Position numbers and translations under genes: made by a program
The notes under the pieces: model-generated
What the model was told of the DNA's origin: nothing
Seen by the model: only the letters and a program-made list of their open reading frames with translations
Databases searched by the model: none
Assembly (NCBI GenBank): GCA_947462335.1
Contig: OX381713.1
Location: forward strand, 18,964,381 to 19,028,380
Length of the DNA stretch: 64,000 nucleotides
From: Harmothoe impar
Taxonomy: Eukaryota > Annelida > Polychaeta > Phyllodocida > Polynoidae
Direction: 5' to 3'
Part shown: piece after piece, positions 34,201 through 41,097 of the stretch
Numbering within the stretch: the stretch's first letter is position 1
Layout of the letters: each line of letters opens with the position of its first letter

Positions 34201-35972
34201 TATGGGGTGCCAACTGTTCATGAAAGAAAAAAAGAAAGTTTTTTTTTTAAGAATCAAATTAATGCAACAGCAACTCAAGATTGCATTTAAGCATTATGGC
34301 ATTCAATGATTGGTGGCCATCTTGAACCTATGGGGTGCCAACTGTTCATGAAAGAAAAAAAAGAAAGTTTTTTTTTAAAGAATCAAATTAATGCAACAGC
34401 AACTCAAGATTGCATTTAAGCATTATGGCATTCAATGATTGGTGGCCATCTTGAACCTATGGGGTGCCAACTGTTCATGAAAAAAACAACTAAATTGGAT
34501 GTTTTTAACTGTTTAAAATTAATGCAACTACATTTCAAGATTGCATTTAAAGCATTGTGGCATTCAATGAATGGTGGCCATCCTAAACCTATGGGGTGCC
34601 AACTGTGTTTGAAAAAGGTATCAAATAGAAATGTTCTTATATAGATATCAAATTAATGCAACTACAATTCTTCATTGCACTGAAAGCATTGTGGCATTTA
34701 GTAAATGGTAGCCATCTTGAATGGGTTGAATGAAGGAAAAATCAAATAGGATTTGTTTTTTTGATAGTATCAAATTAATGCAACTACAAGTCAAGATTGC
34801 ATTTCAAGCATCGGGACATTCAATAAGTGATAGCCATCTTGAATCTATGGGATGCCAACTGTTCATGAAAAAAAAATAGAATAGATTTTTTTTATTAGTA
34901 TCAAACTACTGCAACTGCAATTCGAGATTACATTGAAAGCATGGTGGCATTCAATCAATGGTTGCAATCTTGAATTTCGAAATGAACATACACACAGACA
35001 TATAGGCATGAACATGGTGTTCTCCTTCATATAGATATTCATGGATTTCTACTTCTAATAAATATAGCTTTCTGTTACATGGATGTCGATGTTCAGTTTT
35101 AGATATATATCCATATAGTGCATTGGAGTGCTATAATGTTGGACTGCTGTATATTTGAATGTTCCCTATGTATGTAAGTCATTTAAAGGGAGTCACATGA
35201 AATTTTACTGGCATATATTTAATACATTTCGTATTGTTTCATTTCAGTGGTCTTGTCCTTCAGGATTTGACCTTTGTACACATAGGTAATCCAGATAGCT
35301 TCCAAGATAGCAATATCAACTTTGCAAAGCGATGGCAACAGTTCAACATCCTGGATAATATGAGGCGCTTCATAAAATGGTAAGATTTAAGGTCAATGTA
35401 CCCCTTCCCACTTCCTTATATTGATATTGATTTTAACCTTTATTCTTAACATTTTATTCTAATAGTAATGCTTTTGATTGCATACCGGTAGGTTGTAGGA
35501 AAACGATAATTCACTATTAAAGCATGATGTTTTACATAGAGAAGCCCACCATTTCTAATAGATCAAACATACACATATCTCGTTGAGATCTAGTGAGGAG
35601 GGGACAACAAAACTTGGACCGGAAAACCATATCAATAAAAGAAATGAGGTTCTTTATTCTTTTAACACACAAAAAAAAGAATAAAATCTTTCAAATGCAA
35701 TCAGTGTGTATTAGGTATGTTGAATATGCCAAAAGTCACAACATTATGATATCGGAAAGAGTAGTTGATGATAATGCTTTATTTGAATTTTAAGATTAAA
35801 CACATCTAACTAATTCTTCTCTACGTTAAATTTCAGCAACTACACCTTTAAGAAACATCCAAAGATTATTTCCTACATCAACAACTTCGACTATTACTTG
35901 TCAGACGAGTCGCTCTGGCAAATATCTGAAAATATCAAGCCACGAGGAGGAAGACAAAAGGTTGAAAGTTGA
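16121..35972 (+). CDS. RAPGEF1: RAPGEF1/C3G, Crk-binding guanine nucleotide exchange factor for Rap1 (18 exons, 5' incomplete)
   Basis: The protein loads GTP onto Rap1 downstream of Crk adaptors at adhesion and receptor complexes. Eighteen exons with AG/GT borders join without a phase conflict into 1,070 codons plus a stop, close to the 1,077 residues of human C3G even though the first residues are missing. In order they encode the conserved N-terminal helical block, a long low-complexity region with four Crk-SH3 type motifs (PPPKPPLPR, PPPLPEKKK, PPPLPPKKK, PPALPPKTK), a REM module (containing EAFLTTYRTF) and a CDC25 catalytic domain (containing FNNFNSYLAILAALDSAPVR, then LEWQK and LQDLTFVHIGNP). 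The C-terminus ends at KPRGGRQKVES. The first visible exon starts in phase 0, and no upstream exon with the basic N-terminus was found. Family assignment is by recalled similarity; exon borders are read from the sequence. Confidence 0.93.
16271..17211 (+). repeat. 50-bp minisatellite made of exon end plus splice donor (about 19 copies)
   Basis: The unit begins with the last 23 bases of the preceding RAPGEF1 exon (AACTACTTCACCAACCAAGA + CAG). It continues with the donor GTAACTATGG and TAACATGTATACACAGT. Most copies keep CAG|GTAACT intact. Copies differ by 1-4 substitutions. Confidence 0.97.
17563..17710 (+). CDS. RAPGEF1: RAPGEF1 exon 2 (visible numbering)
   Basis: The acceptor is tttattag and the donor is gtcagt. 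It completes a serine codon and leaves in phase 0. The product contains NQVYQSLAQLIRWADQVLL, nearly identical to human VYQSLANLIRWSDQVML, which is the strongest anchor for the N-terminal identity. Confidence 0.93.
17761..18192. mobile_element. ACCGTAAA-type inverted-repeat element in RAPGEF1 intron (copy A)
   Basis: The left end is CCCGTAAAACCCCGCCTTTA and the right end TCTTATGCGAGGTTTACGGT. Internal copies of AAACCCCGCCTTTAAGACGA occur at 17769 and 18090, and AACCCCACCTTTAAGGCGAC at 17861. It is non-coding. Confidence 0.75.
18467..18570 (+). CDS. RAPGEF1: RAPGEF1 exon 3
   Basis: The acceptor is aatgcag and the donor is gtactg. It enters in phase 0 and leaves in phase 2. The product starts ELLQLSKEKIK, matching the human helix ending KELVRLTIEKQ. 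It then becomes proline- and serine-rich. Confidence 0.85.
18628..18890 (+). mobile_element. Interspersed repeat with shared reading frame, copy 1
   Basis: It contains TTGAATACAATGTGGCCGTT, AATGCAAATGCCAACTACAT and TGTATTTCACTCGTGGGGGC, and ends GGTATCAATGGGCATTGGCA. One frame reads IEYNVAVF...FIKWLKIKKVNANANYIDT and then LLYFTRGGWGASHSA. A second copy lies inverted at 30345-30612. Confidence 0.7.
19175..19399 (+). CDS. RAPGEF1: RAPGEF1 exon 4 with proline-rich motif
   Basis: The acceptor is tatgacag and the donor is gtatgg. It contains PLTPRERKILEET (human PLTDREVEILNKT) and then PPPKPPLPR at about 19343-19369, aligned with the first human proline motif PPKPPLP. It ends in phase 2. Confidence 0.9.
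19602..20422 (+). CDS. RAPGEF1: RAPGEF1 exon 5, long Ser/Pro-rich linker with two Crk-binding motifs
   Basis: This is the largest exon (821 bp). The acceptor is ctcttgtag and the donor is G|gtgaga. It encodes a Ser/Thr/Pro-rich, presumably disordered linker. It contains two near-repeats around SHYDN (about residues 108-112 and 187-191 of the exon), which recall the YDN tyrosine contexts of human C3G. PPPLPEKKK lies near 20123-20150 and PPPLPPKKK near 20391-20417; both fit the Crk SH3 consensus PxLPxK. It is much more GC-rich than the flanking introns. A 118-codon open frame on the opposite strand is a shadow. Confidence 0.93.
20632..20802. mobile_element. Foldback element with near-perfect hairpin in RAPGEF1 intron
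   Basis: TTTCTCCACTCGTGGTGCAT + TGGATCGCATCACAC pairs with GTGTGATACGATGCAATGCA + CCACTCGTGGAGAAA around a 13-base loop. Weaker outer pairing extends through AGTCTGAAC / GTTCAGACAG to TACAGAGATCCAC / GTGGACCTCTGT. Confidence 0.85.
21285..21415. repeat. Short interspersed repeat, copy 1 (RAPGEF1 intron)
   Basis: GCCAAAAATTGCCCCTCCCC + CTTTGAACTAAGTAA, GGCTTTTTCGCTA and GAGGGGTGGGAATTTTTTAA correspond in order to GCCAAAAATCCCCCC, CTTGAACTATAGTAA, GGGCTTTTTTTTTGCTA and GAGGGGTCGAAATTTTTT at 24150-24310. Confidence 0.5.
21500..21591 (+). CDS. RAPGEF1: RAPGEF1 exon 6
   Basis: The acceptor is ggtttcag and the donor is gtaggt. It enters in phase 1 and leaves in phase 0. The product VQTYMTILKDYEEP matches human MLAYMQLLEDYSEP, followed by HSINYYQ where human has NEHIYQQ. 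Confidence 0.9.
22658..22855 (+). CDS. RAPGEF1: RAPGEF1 exon 7 with last Crk-binding motif
   Basis: The acceptor is attacag and the donor is AAG|gtaagc, with both borders in phase 0. It begins EQWYTHQLELF and ends PPALPPKTK, matching human PPALPPKQR. The last 48 bases plus the donor are the first copy of a 62-bp minisatellite in the following intron. Confidence 0.92.
22808..23537 (+). repeat. 62-bp minisatellite made of exon end plus splice donor (about 12 copies)
   Basis: The unit is the last 48 bases of the preceding RAPGEF1 exon (encoding LGLMPPALPPKTK) followed by GTAAGCTATCCACC or GTAAGCTATCCCTC. At least two copies have a broken donor (TT at 22918, CT at 23042); the others keep AAG|GTAAGC. 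Confidence 0.97.
23860..24005 (+). CDS. RAPGEF1: RAPGEF1 exon 8
   Basis: The acceptor is attttcag and the donor is AAG|gtaatg. It enters in phase 0 and leaves in phase 2. The product GSPTRNRTPEREQMVITIVV and the following acidic/serine tract are lineage-variable linker. It is supported by phase continuity with both neighbours rather than by similarity. Confidence 0.78.
24145..24312. repeat. Short interspersed repeat, copy 2 (RAPGEF1 intron)
   Basis: It is the second member of the pair described at 21285. It is longer, with poly-C and poly-T expansions. Confidence 0.5.
24520..24670 (+). CDS. RAPGEF1: RAPGEF1 exon 9
   Basis: The acceptor is tccaacag and the donor is AAG|gtcagt. It leaves in phase 0. 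FAELSTLDDVDVSDQLVRKKK corresponds to human VDELSLIDHNEIMSRLTLKQE, just before the REM module. Confidence 0.87.
25704..25931. mobile_element. ACCGTAAA-type inverted-repeat element in RAPGEF1 intron (copy B)
   Basis: Its termini TACCGTAAATTCCCGCGTAT and ATACGCGGGAATTTACGGTA are exact inverses. The interior repeats ATAACCCGCA-type decamers and GACTTTGAGA blocks. A related fragment, TTCCCGCGTA, is at 22560. Confidence 0.85.
26046..26112 (+). CDS. RAPGEF1: RAPGEF1 exon 10, start of REM module
   Basis: The acceptor is attgcag and the donor is CAA|gtaagt. It enters in phase 0 and leaves in phase 1. GEDGVEIRGGSIDALIVHAT matches human GDDGPDVRGGSGDILLVHAT. The join to the next exon is about six residues shorter than human at this point. 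Confidence 0.9.
26877..27092. mobile_element. CCCTTTAAGG inverted-repeat element, copy 2
   Basis: CCCTTTAAGGACCG lies at the left and GATGCGGCCCTTAAAGGGTT at the right. The core has TTGATGCAGCCCTGGCGAGT and CATGCATCATGACG. Confidence 0.8.
27863..28083. mobile_element. CCCTTTAAGG inverted-repeat element, copy 3
   Basis: TTAACCTTTTAAGGGCCG lies at the left and CTGCCGTTAAAGGGTTA at the right. The core has CCAGGGCCGCATTCATGCAT. It ends 58 bp before the exon at 28141, so it supplies part of the intron end. Confidence 0.75.
28141..28315 (+). CDS. RAPGEF1: RAPGEF1 exon 11, REM module
   Basis: The acceptor is ctcacgcag and the donor is G|gtgagc. It enters in phase 1 and leaves in phase 2. It contains YQEAFLTTYRTFITPSKLIE and ends VVDELC across the junction, matching the human REM segment. 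Confidence 0.95.
28954..29139 (+). CDS. RAPGEF1: RAPGEF1 exon 12, end of REM module
   Basis: The acceptor is attccag and the donor is AA|gtaagt. It contains LVCDGELTLAKILRRKML, matching human LVCNGELSLARVLRKNIL. A simple (AAAT)n tract sits just upstream of the acceptor. Confidence 0.94.
29576..29660 (+). CDS. RAPGEF1: RAPGEF1 exon 13, start of CDC25 domain
   Basis: The acceptor is ttcacag and the donor is GAA|gtaagt. It leaves in phase 0. EHIAEQMTLMDAELFQKIE matches human HEIAEQLTLLDAELFYKIE, the opening helix of the catalytic domain. Confidence 0.95.
30218..30312 (+). CDS. RAPGEF1: RAPGEF1 exon 14, CDC25 domain
   Basis: The acceptor is tttgcag and the donor is TG|gtgagt. IPEVLLFSREQNEERSPNL and then TKFTEHFNKMSYW match the human catalytic domain almost residue for residue. 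Confidence 0.96.
30345..30612 (-). mobile_element. Interspersed repeat with shared reading frame, copy 2 (inverted)
   Basis: On the minus strand it reads IEYNVDVF...FIKWFQLKKINPNANYIDT and LMYFIRGGLGTSHSA, matching copy 1. The right part is an internal palindrome around the CGTGGGGGCT block. It lies in the intron after RAPGEF1 exon 14. Confidence 0.7.
30873..30951 (+). CDS. RAPGEF1: RAPGEF1 exon 15, CDC25 domain
   Basis: The acceptor is ctgtag and the donor is AAG|gtaagg. It completes a tryptophan codon and leaves in phase 0. CRTRILEQEDARERERYLIK, then MIKIMK, aligns with human VRSIIMLQEKAQDRERLLLK, then FIKIMK. Confidence 0.92.
31394..31593 (+). CDS. RAPGEF1: RAPGEF1 exon 16, CDC25 catalytic core
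   Basis: The acceptor is actttcag and the donor is AT|gtaagt. HLRKFNNFNSYLAILAALDS, then APVRRLEWQKQ and IDSSSSFRAYRQALSETEPP, is nearly identical to human C3G. This is the Rap-binding catalytic core. Confidence 0.97.
31645..31955. mobile_element. hAT-like short inverted-repeat element
   Basis: Exact 12-bp termini CAGGGTTCCCAC / GTGGGAACCCTG bound 311 bp rich in TCATGGAATGTCATGGAA repeats. CAGGG termini are usual for hAT transposons and their non-autonomous copies. No clear 8-bp target duplication is visible. A degraded relative is at 46629-46855. Confidence 0.75.
33405..34980 (+). repeat. Approximately 128-bp tandem repeat, about 12 copies, in the last large RAPGEF1 intron
   Basis: Each unit contains TATGGGGTGCCAACTGTTCA, an A/T-rich stretch, TTAATGCAACTACAATTC-like sequence and GCATTCAATGATTGGTGGCC. 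The central copies (33943-34457) are nearly identical; the outer ones are diverged, as in arrays homogenised from the middle. Confidence 0.93.
35248..35379 (+). CDS. RAPGEF1: RAPGEF1 exon 17, CDC25 domain
   Basis: The acceptor is catttcag and the donor is G|gtaaga. GLVLQDLTFVHIGNPDSF and NFAKRWQQFNILDNMRRF match human. The preceding intron of about 3.65 kb holds a 12-copy tandem array and a short transposon-like element. Confidence 0.96.
35837..35972 (+). CDS. RAPGEF1: RAPGEF1 exon 18, terminal coding exon
   Basis: The acceptor is aatttcag and the stop is TGA at 35970-35972. It encodes NYTFKKHPKIISYINNF and then LSDESLWQISENIKPRGGR, aligning without gaps with human INFFNDFSDHLAEEALWELS and KIKPR. 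The C-terminal tail is short, as in the family. Confidence 0.93.
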
Positions 35973-36858
35973 AGAAGACTTGCACATGATTAAGGTTCTA
36001 TATGGAATAATGTTTGTGAGACATTATTATTGAGACAAAGTTCACAGGTAAACTGTCAGGCACCAGACTTTTAAAGCATAATACTCAAATGAAATATGAT
36101 GTTTATAGATAATTAAATAGACGTGTGTAAGTCCTTGGAAAGGGCTCCGCTGTTGGCTGCTGGTCGGTCATACATAAACCGTTTTATATGTTAGATTAAG
36201 ACTTGCATGCACAATAGGCTCGGTCCTACCTCTACTCTGGTAGCAGGCATACCTTACATTTATTACATTATAGCCATAATCTGGGATGATCCTGGTGTGT
36301 TATGATTTTGATTACTCCAATTAAAAAGAATAAGAAATGAAAATAGATTAAGATCGGTTACAATTCTAAGGTTCACATCATGTCATCATATTTGAAACTA
36401 CTGCTTTATAACACCGATTCAAAATGTTAATCTCAAAAGTTTTAGTTTTAATTCAATAGATTAGGGATTCTATCAGTTTAAAATGAGAAGGTTTTGCTAA
36501 TAGGGTAAGAATACATGTACAGATTCACAGTTAGGGACCATGGAAGCTTACTTGAAAAAATATTATGAATTCAAAACGATACAAAAATTTGCATGATGTT
36601 TTAAATTTGAGAGATTTGCACGTACTGCAGAGATTATGTTGTAAGGTATAATCTAGTCCCATAAGTTTCAGTTACCTTAACAATGACCGAAAGCCAAAAC
36701 GAAAATAGGTGCTTTATTCAACTGGTATAAATACACATGGGTTTGCGAATTAACTACAATATGACTGGTTGTTGTGAAGTGTGTGAGCAAGTATTATGTG
36801 TGAAGTAAATTTCTGGCTCAGTAAAGAAATAATGATATAAAAGTCTTAGCTGAGCCTT

Positions 36859-36864
36859 AATAAA
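36859..36864 (+). terminator. Polyadenylation hexamer AATAAA (proximal)
   Basis: It lies 887 bp after the RAPGEF1 stop codon and is the first canonical hexamer I noticed there. Confidence 0.35.
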
Positions 36865-37687
36865 ACACCCTATGGTGGTTCATTTGTTTGCTGAGCAAAC
36901 TGTTGCAAAAAAAAGGACTTAACAGAATGTGATTTATGCTTAGACAAAGTCATGTAGTACATGTTAGGATGTTAGGGGCTGTTTAATGCCCGTGGTTCCA
37001 AGGCTTGTACAATGGACTTAATTTTCAAGGCAATAGAACAATGTTAAAGCGATGCAGTGTATACTGGATTTCTCCCGTCACAGGTTTTAAACGGCCTCAG
37101 TGTTTGCGCCAGTTACCTGGCTAACTTCCTTTGAGGAATTTCTCATTGAAATAATTTGAATTTTCCTTAGATGAGTAGATTTGATAATTCAAACGTCTGT
37201 ATAATATAATTGATACTACAGTGTAGGGTCTGTGGATTTCTGCATAACACCAAGCCTAAATTATATTTGAGAATGTATCATCGTTCCTGTGAGTGATCTG
37301 TGTTTTTAATCCCCTGTAACTGTACATACTGACCATAGCGTCTTACTGAGAATTAATGTTTTATAAACACTAAAATATCTACTAAATCTTAATCCATCCT
37401 TAATATCTCTCACACATTCTGATGTCAATAATATAGGTTAATCGGAAAGTATGGGCATTCTATATGGAAGAGGTAAATCGTTGGTACCAGATACATAACA
37501 CGGGTTATACATGAGGTATTTTTTACAATGAATCATGACATTGTTGAAGTATGTTTCTGCACATCAAACTATTTTTACCAATATCAATGTTAAGCGGATC
37601 TTCACTGCTAATACCAGCCTTGCCCGCAGCAGTCCGAAGTAACGGCGAAACCGACGTTAATTCGTTAGTCGGTGTCAGCCGAGACTG

Positions 37688-37937
37688 CTAAGGCCAAAAA
37701 AAAAAAAAGGTTAGTTTCAGGTCACCCGACCGACCTATCAAAACAGGGCCGACCCTACGTTTTTTTATGCAATTTTGAAGAAATTTCCGTATTTTTACCC
37801 ATTTTTGGTCACTTACGGTCTTTCGACCGGCCGGCTAGTACTCACATGTTAAAAAGAAAAAGTTTTTAAAAAATTTAAAAAATCCGACCCTACATTTTCT
37901 GCCCATGTTACCTGAAACAAACCTTTTTTTTTGTCTA
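37688..37937. mobile_element. A-tract inverted-repeat element, copy 2
   Basis: It begins CTAAGGCC-(A)n-GGTTAGTTTCAGGTCACCCG and ends CATGTTACCTGAAACAAACC-(T)n. The core has GGGCCGACCCTACG. It lies within the probable RAPGEF1 3' UTR. Confidence 0.85.
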
Positions 37938-40235
37938 ATAATACGTGCTTAACATGTGTTGTAAAGATAAGCGTTATAACGTGACAGTATTGTAGTGTCC
38001 TTTCAGACTTTCTTAGTCACTGTTAGAAAAGTGTTTTATACAAGAGCGCAAACCACAGGTTTAAAGGTGCTTCCAATAGCCGTTAATGTACCGTCTAATG
38101 TTATGAATGAAATAGTTCAATTCTCATTGTTATGAGAGAGAAAAGGGTTTTTAATGTACAGGACAATTTTGAGGTATTTCATATTCACGATTCTCAAGGG
38201 AGCATTAGGATTGTAAAAACACAAAGAAAATTAAATGCAGCTATATTTGTGCAAGTTTCCAAATAACAGCCTTACATATCCACTAAGAGGTTGAAGTACC
38301 TTGTCTTCCCATAGAAAAGCACGTGTAGTGTAATAATAAATGCACCTTTATGTATTGACATTCTGCTACTCCATCATTCAAGTAATCCTCTATATTTTGA
38401 CGGAAAAAATTAATGATGTTTTTTAACATGCACAAAGTACATAGCTGAATCTTGGTCTTTTCTTCCCTGGTGAATGCCTGAGAAGGTATGAACCACCGAT
38501 TGGGCAATGAAAAGTAGTAGTTGAATAAGTAGTTGAATAAATGTGAGACTGATACATAAATGAATTTTCTTTATATCAATTTGGAGTTGATCAATAGGGT
38601 TTTTACATGATAGATGATAACCACATACTTTAATATGGTACAATTGATTCACATTATTGTTGATGACTAGCTTTCAAATCAGTTCTGCCCAGGTAATTGC
38701 CGGTACCGGACATGTACCAGTATACTTTCTCTTGTCGGGTTTGTTTATATTACGTTCTTACAACATTTCTAATATAATTTGATTGCTAGTTTTGATTTAA
38801 ATACCCCTTCATCAACGGAAATAGGGGGGGGCGGAGGCTTTAAGGAGAAACATGAAAAGAAATTTGGGGGTGGGGGTTGAAGTAAAAATTCACCACCATT
38901 ACATTACGTATTAGAGGTGGCTGGGAATTATTTTGATTTTTTCTTTAAATGACGACTCGCTAAGGACCGACAAGCCGGTTAGACGGTGTGGTTAGTAACT
39001 GGGGTAATACCATGGGTTTTCTGTGGCATATTAAAAATTTTCAATCTTCCCCCTGGAGAATCTTTTTTTGAGTTTTTACATATTTTTAAAGGGAAGTGCT
39101 GAATGGCTCTCAAGAGTGTTGCCGTCATCCTACCTTCAAGTTATATGTGCAACAACGTGTTACTGACAACAATATGGAAAAAGAATAACTTGTATCCCTA
39201 TGTTATCTGTAATGCAAACTCACCTACTTCATAACCACTGAAGTTATTGACACTCTTTACCGCTCTTAACTTGGTTCTTTAAAATAGGATGGACTACACT
39301 CTTTGGTGTTCCGTGGCAAATAACTGATCATTTAAGGATGTCATCATGTATATTAATTGATAAGAAGAAACATAAATAAGTGTACAGAACTTGGTATGCA
39401 ATAAGCAGATCAAGTCCATTGCCATGTTCAAAGGTACAGCTTTTGTGAGAATTGTAAATATATATCCGTCGAGGCATATTTTACTTGTGCGAAATAACTT
39501 ATTTCCGTGAAATAGAATATGATAAGTGGTTATCGTAAAGGTTGTAGGATATTTTGGTGGCCGTAAACGCTTTAGTTGCACCTATTTGTAGTGTGAGTCG
39601 AGTCAGTTTGTTACTTGTTGCCGGGTTATGTTGTCGTGGTTGTGTGTTGGTACGCTTATGTGTACAACTGATGCCATATTGTTATTTTATTTATTGTAGC
39701 GTGTAGGAGCAGTACAGCCAGTATTAGTCTCACGCTGCACGCGGTGTATGTACATTTAATTTGTCTAATTTAAATGGGTTCTTGTCATTAAATTAACAAC
39801 TACTCTAAATGTAATGTTACCAGGTAGACACAGCTCTAATTCTGCTCCCCATGAAAGATGTTGATTTATTCATCATGATATTGAATGTATTTCTTTACTT
39901 CTATTCTCTAGATCATGATTTCTGCTTTATATACAATACAGAAAAATATGCTTGATACATGTATATATATATAACTTCCATTTTGTTGTTATTCAATTGC
40001 TTCCAATATTGTACAAGCATGTTAATATAAGCCTCTCCCTCATCATTTTTTGTACAGACTGTTTTTTTTTATATATAGAAAAGTGTTGTATATTGTTGGC
40101 TGTACATGTTGCATTGTGGTGCATAGTGTACAGAGCAGGTTTCCATAAGTGCAGTGGGTGGTTAGAGGATGAGACTGTGTCTCTACTGTTAGCACATGTG
40201 AGACAGGCGTTGGCGGCTATGTCGTCATGGCAATT

Positions 40236-40241
40236 AATAAA
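40236..40241 (+). terminator. Polyadenylation hexamer AATAAA (distal)
   Basis: It is followed within 40 bp by a TTTTCAGTTGTTCTGTCTTC tract that could serve as a downstream U-rich element. It would give a 3' UTR of about 4.3 kb. Confidence 0.3.
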
Positions 40242-40701
40242 TGTGACCTCGAAAATAGATATTTTCAGTTGTTCTGTCTTCTTTGTAAAACATCATTGAC
40301 TTGGTGCCCGCAGGGTTTTGCTTCCACTTAAAAGTTTACACCTAGAATGTCTGTGGAGGGTGTATCGCTTGGGTGTGGAAGGATGGGGCGTAATAGATGC
40401 GAGGTATTTATGTATATAGCACACTACTATAACTAAAGTAGTCGTAATCGGCATTTTATAAGTCTGTTGCAGCTTATATGCGAGCAGCATATAATTTATG
40501 CAGGAATTTACGGGAGTACCATTAGTATATAGGTTTAGGTGAACTGAAATAGGCATACTAGCAGAGCTTGACTGCCATCTGGTGTCAATATGGAACTTAT
40601 CTATATAAATCTTATAATTAGACATTCGTCATTTACCATACAGCATATTTTAACAGTCAAAAAGTAAAAACACTGCTATATAGTTCTATTATTATACTAC
40701 A

Positions 40702-40707
40702 TTTATT
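40702..40707 (-). terminator. Polyadenylation hexamer AATAAA on the minus strand
   Basis: It reads AATAAA on the minus strand about 350 bp beyond the stop of the 169-residue protein gene, giving a plausible short 3' UTR. Confidence 0.35.
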
Positions 40708-41053
40708 TACATCATACAAACAAGTCTTTCATGAATTACAGAAGAATAGAAAAATACCTAAATTATACATATTCATTTCTTGGGTTATATTCGGCTAATG
40801 CTGCTCAATCAAGTAAATGCTGTTCTTGGTATTGTAACAGAATGTGGACAATCAGACATCACACTGAAAACGGTATAGATATATGCCAGTAGTTGAGAAA
40901 AAATAACTAATTTGATTTGAAATGCATGATTTGACAATATATTATTAGATATACAATCATTAGAAAATTATGACACTGCTCAAATGTTCTCCAGTCTGTT
41001 CAATGCTATTTATGATTGACATGACTTTTGCTCCTTTCCTCAGTGTAACGCGT

Positions 41054-41097
41054 CTACTTTGGCAGCGGGCCGTAGATGGGCGGTAGTGTGTTGGGTA
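41054..41097 (-). CDS. Unidentified 169-aa protein, exon 4 (stop codon)
   Basis: The acceptor is catgtacag. In phase 1 this 44-bp exon completes a valine codon, encodes PNTLPPIYGPLPK and ends in TAG at 41056-41054. The exon is shorter than usual ORF cut-offs. It was chosen because it closes the frame with a proline-rich end matching the rest of the protein. Confidence 0.68.

Larger units (their letters stand above)
35973..40260 (+). other. Probable RAPGEF1 3' untranslated region and inter-gene space
   Basis: There is no coding signal for about 4.3 kb after the stop. Canonical AATAAA hexamers lie at 36859-36864 and 40236-40241. The distal one is followed by T/G-rich sequence and precedes the converging gene's 3' end by about 450 bp. 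A 250-bp A-tract inverted-repeat element sits at 37688-37937. Which signal is used cannot be told from sequence alone. Confidence 0.45.
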
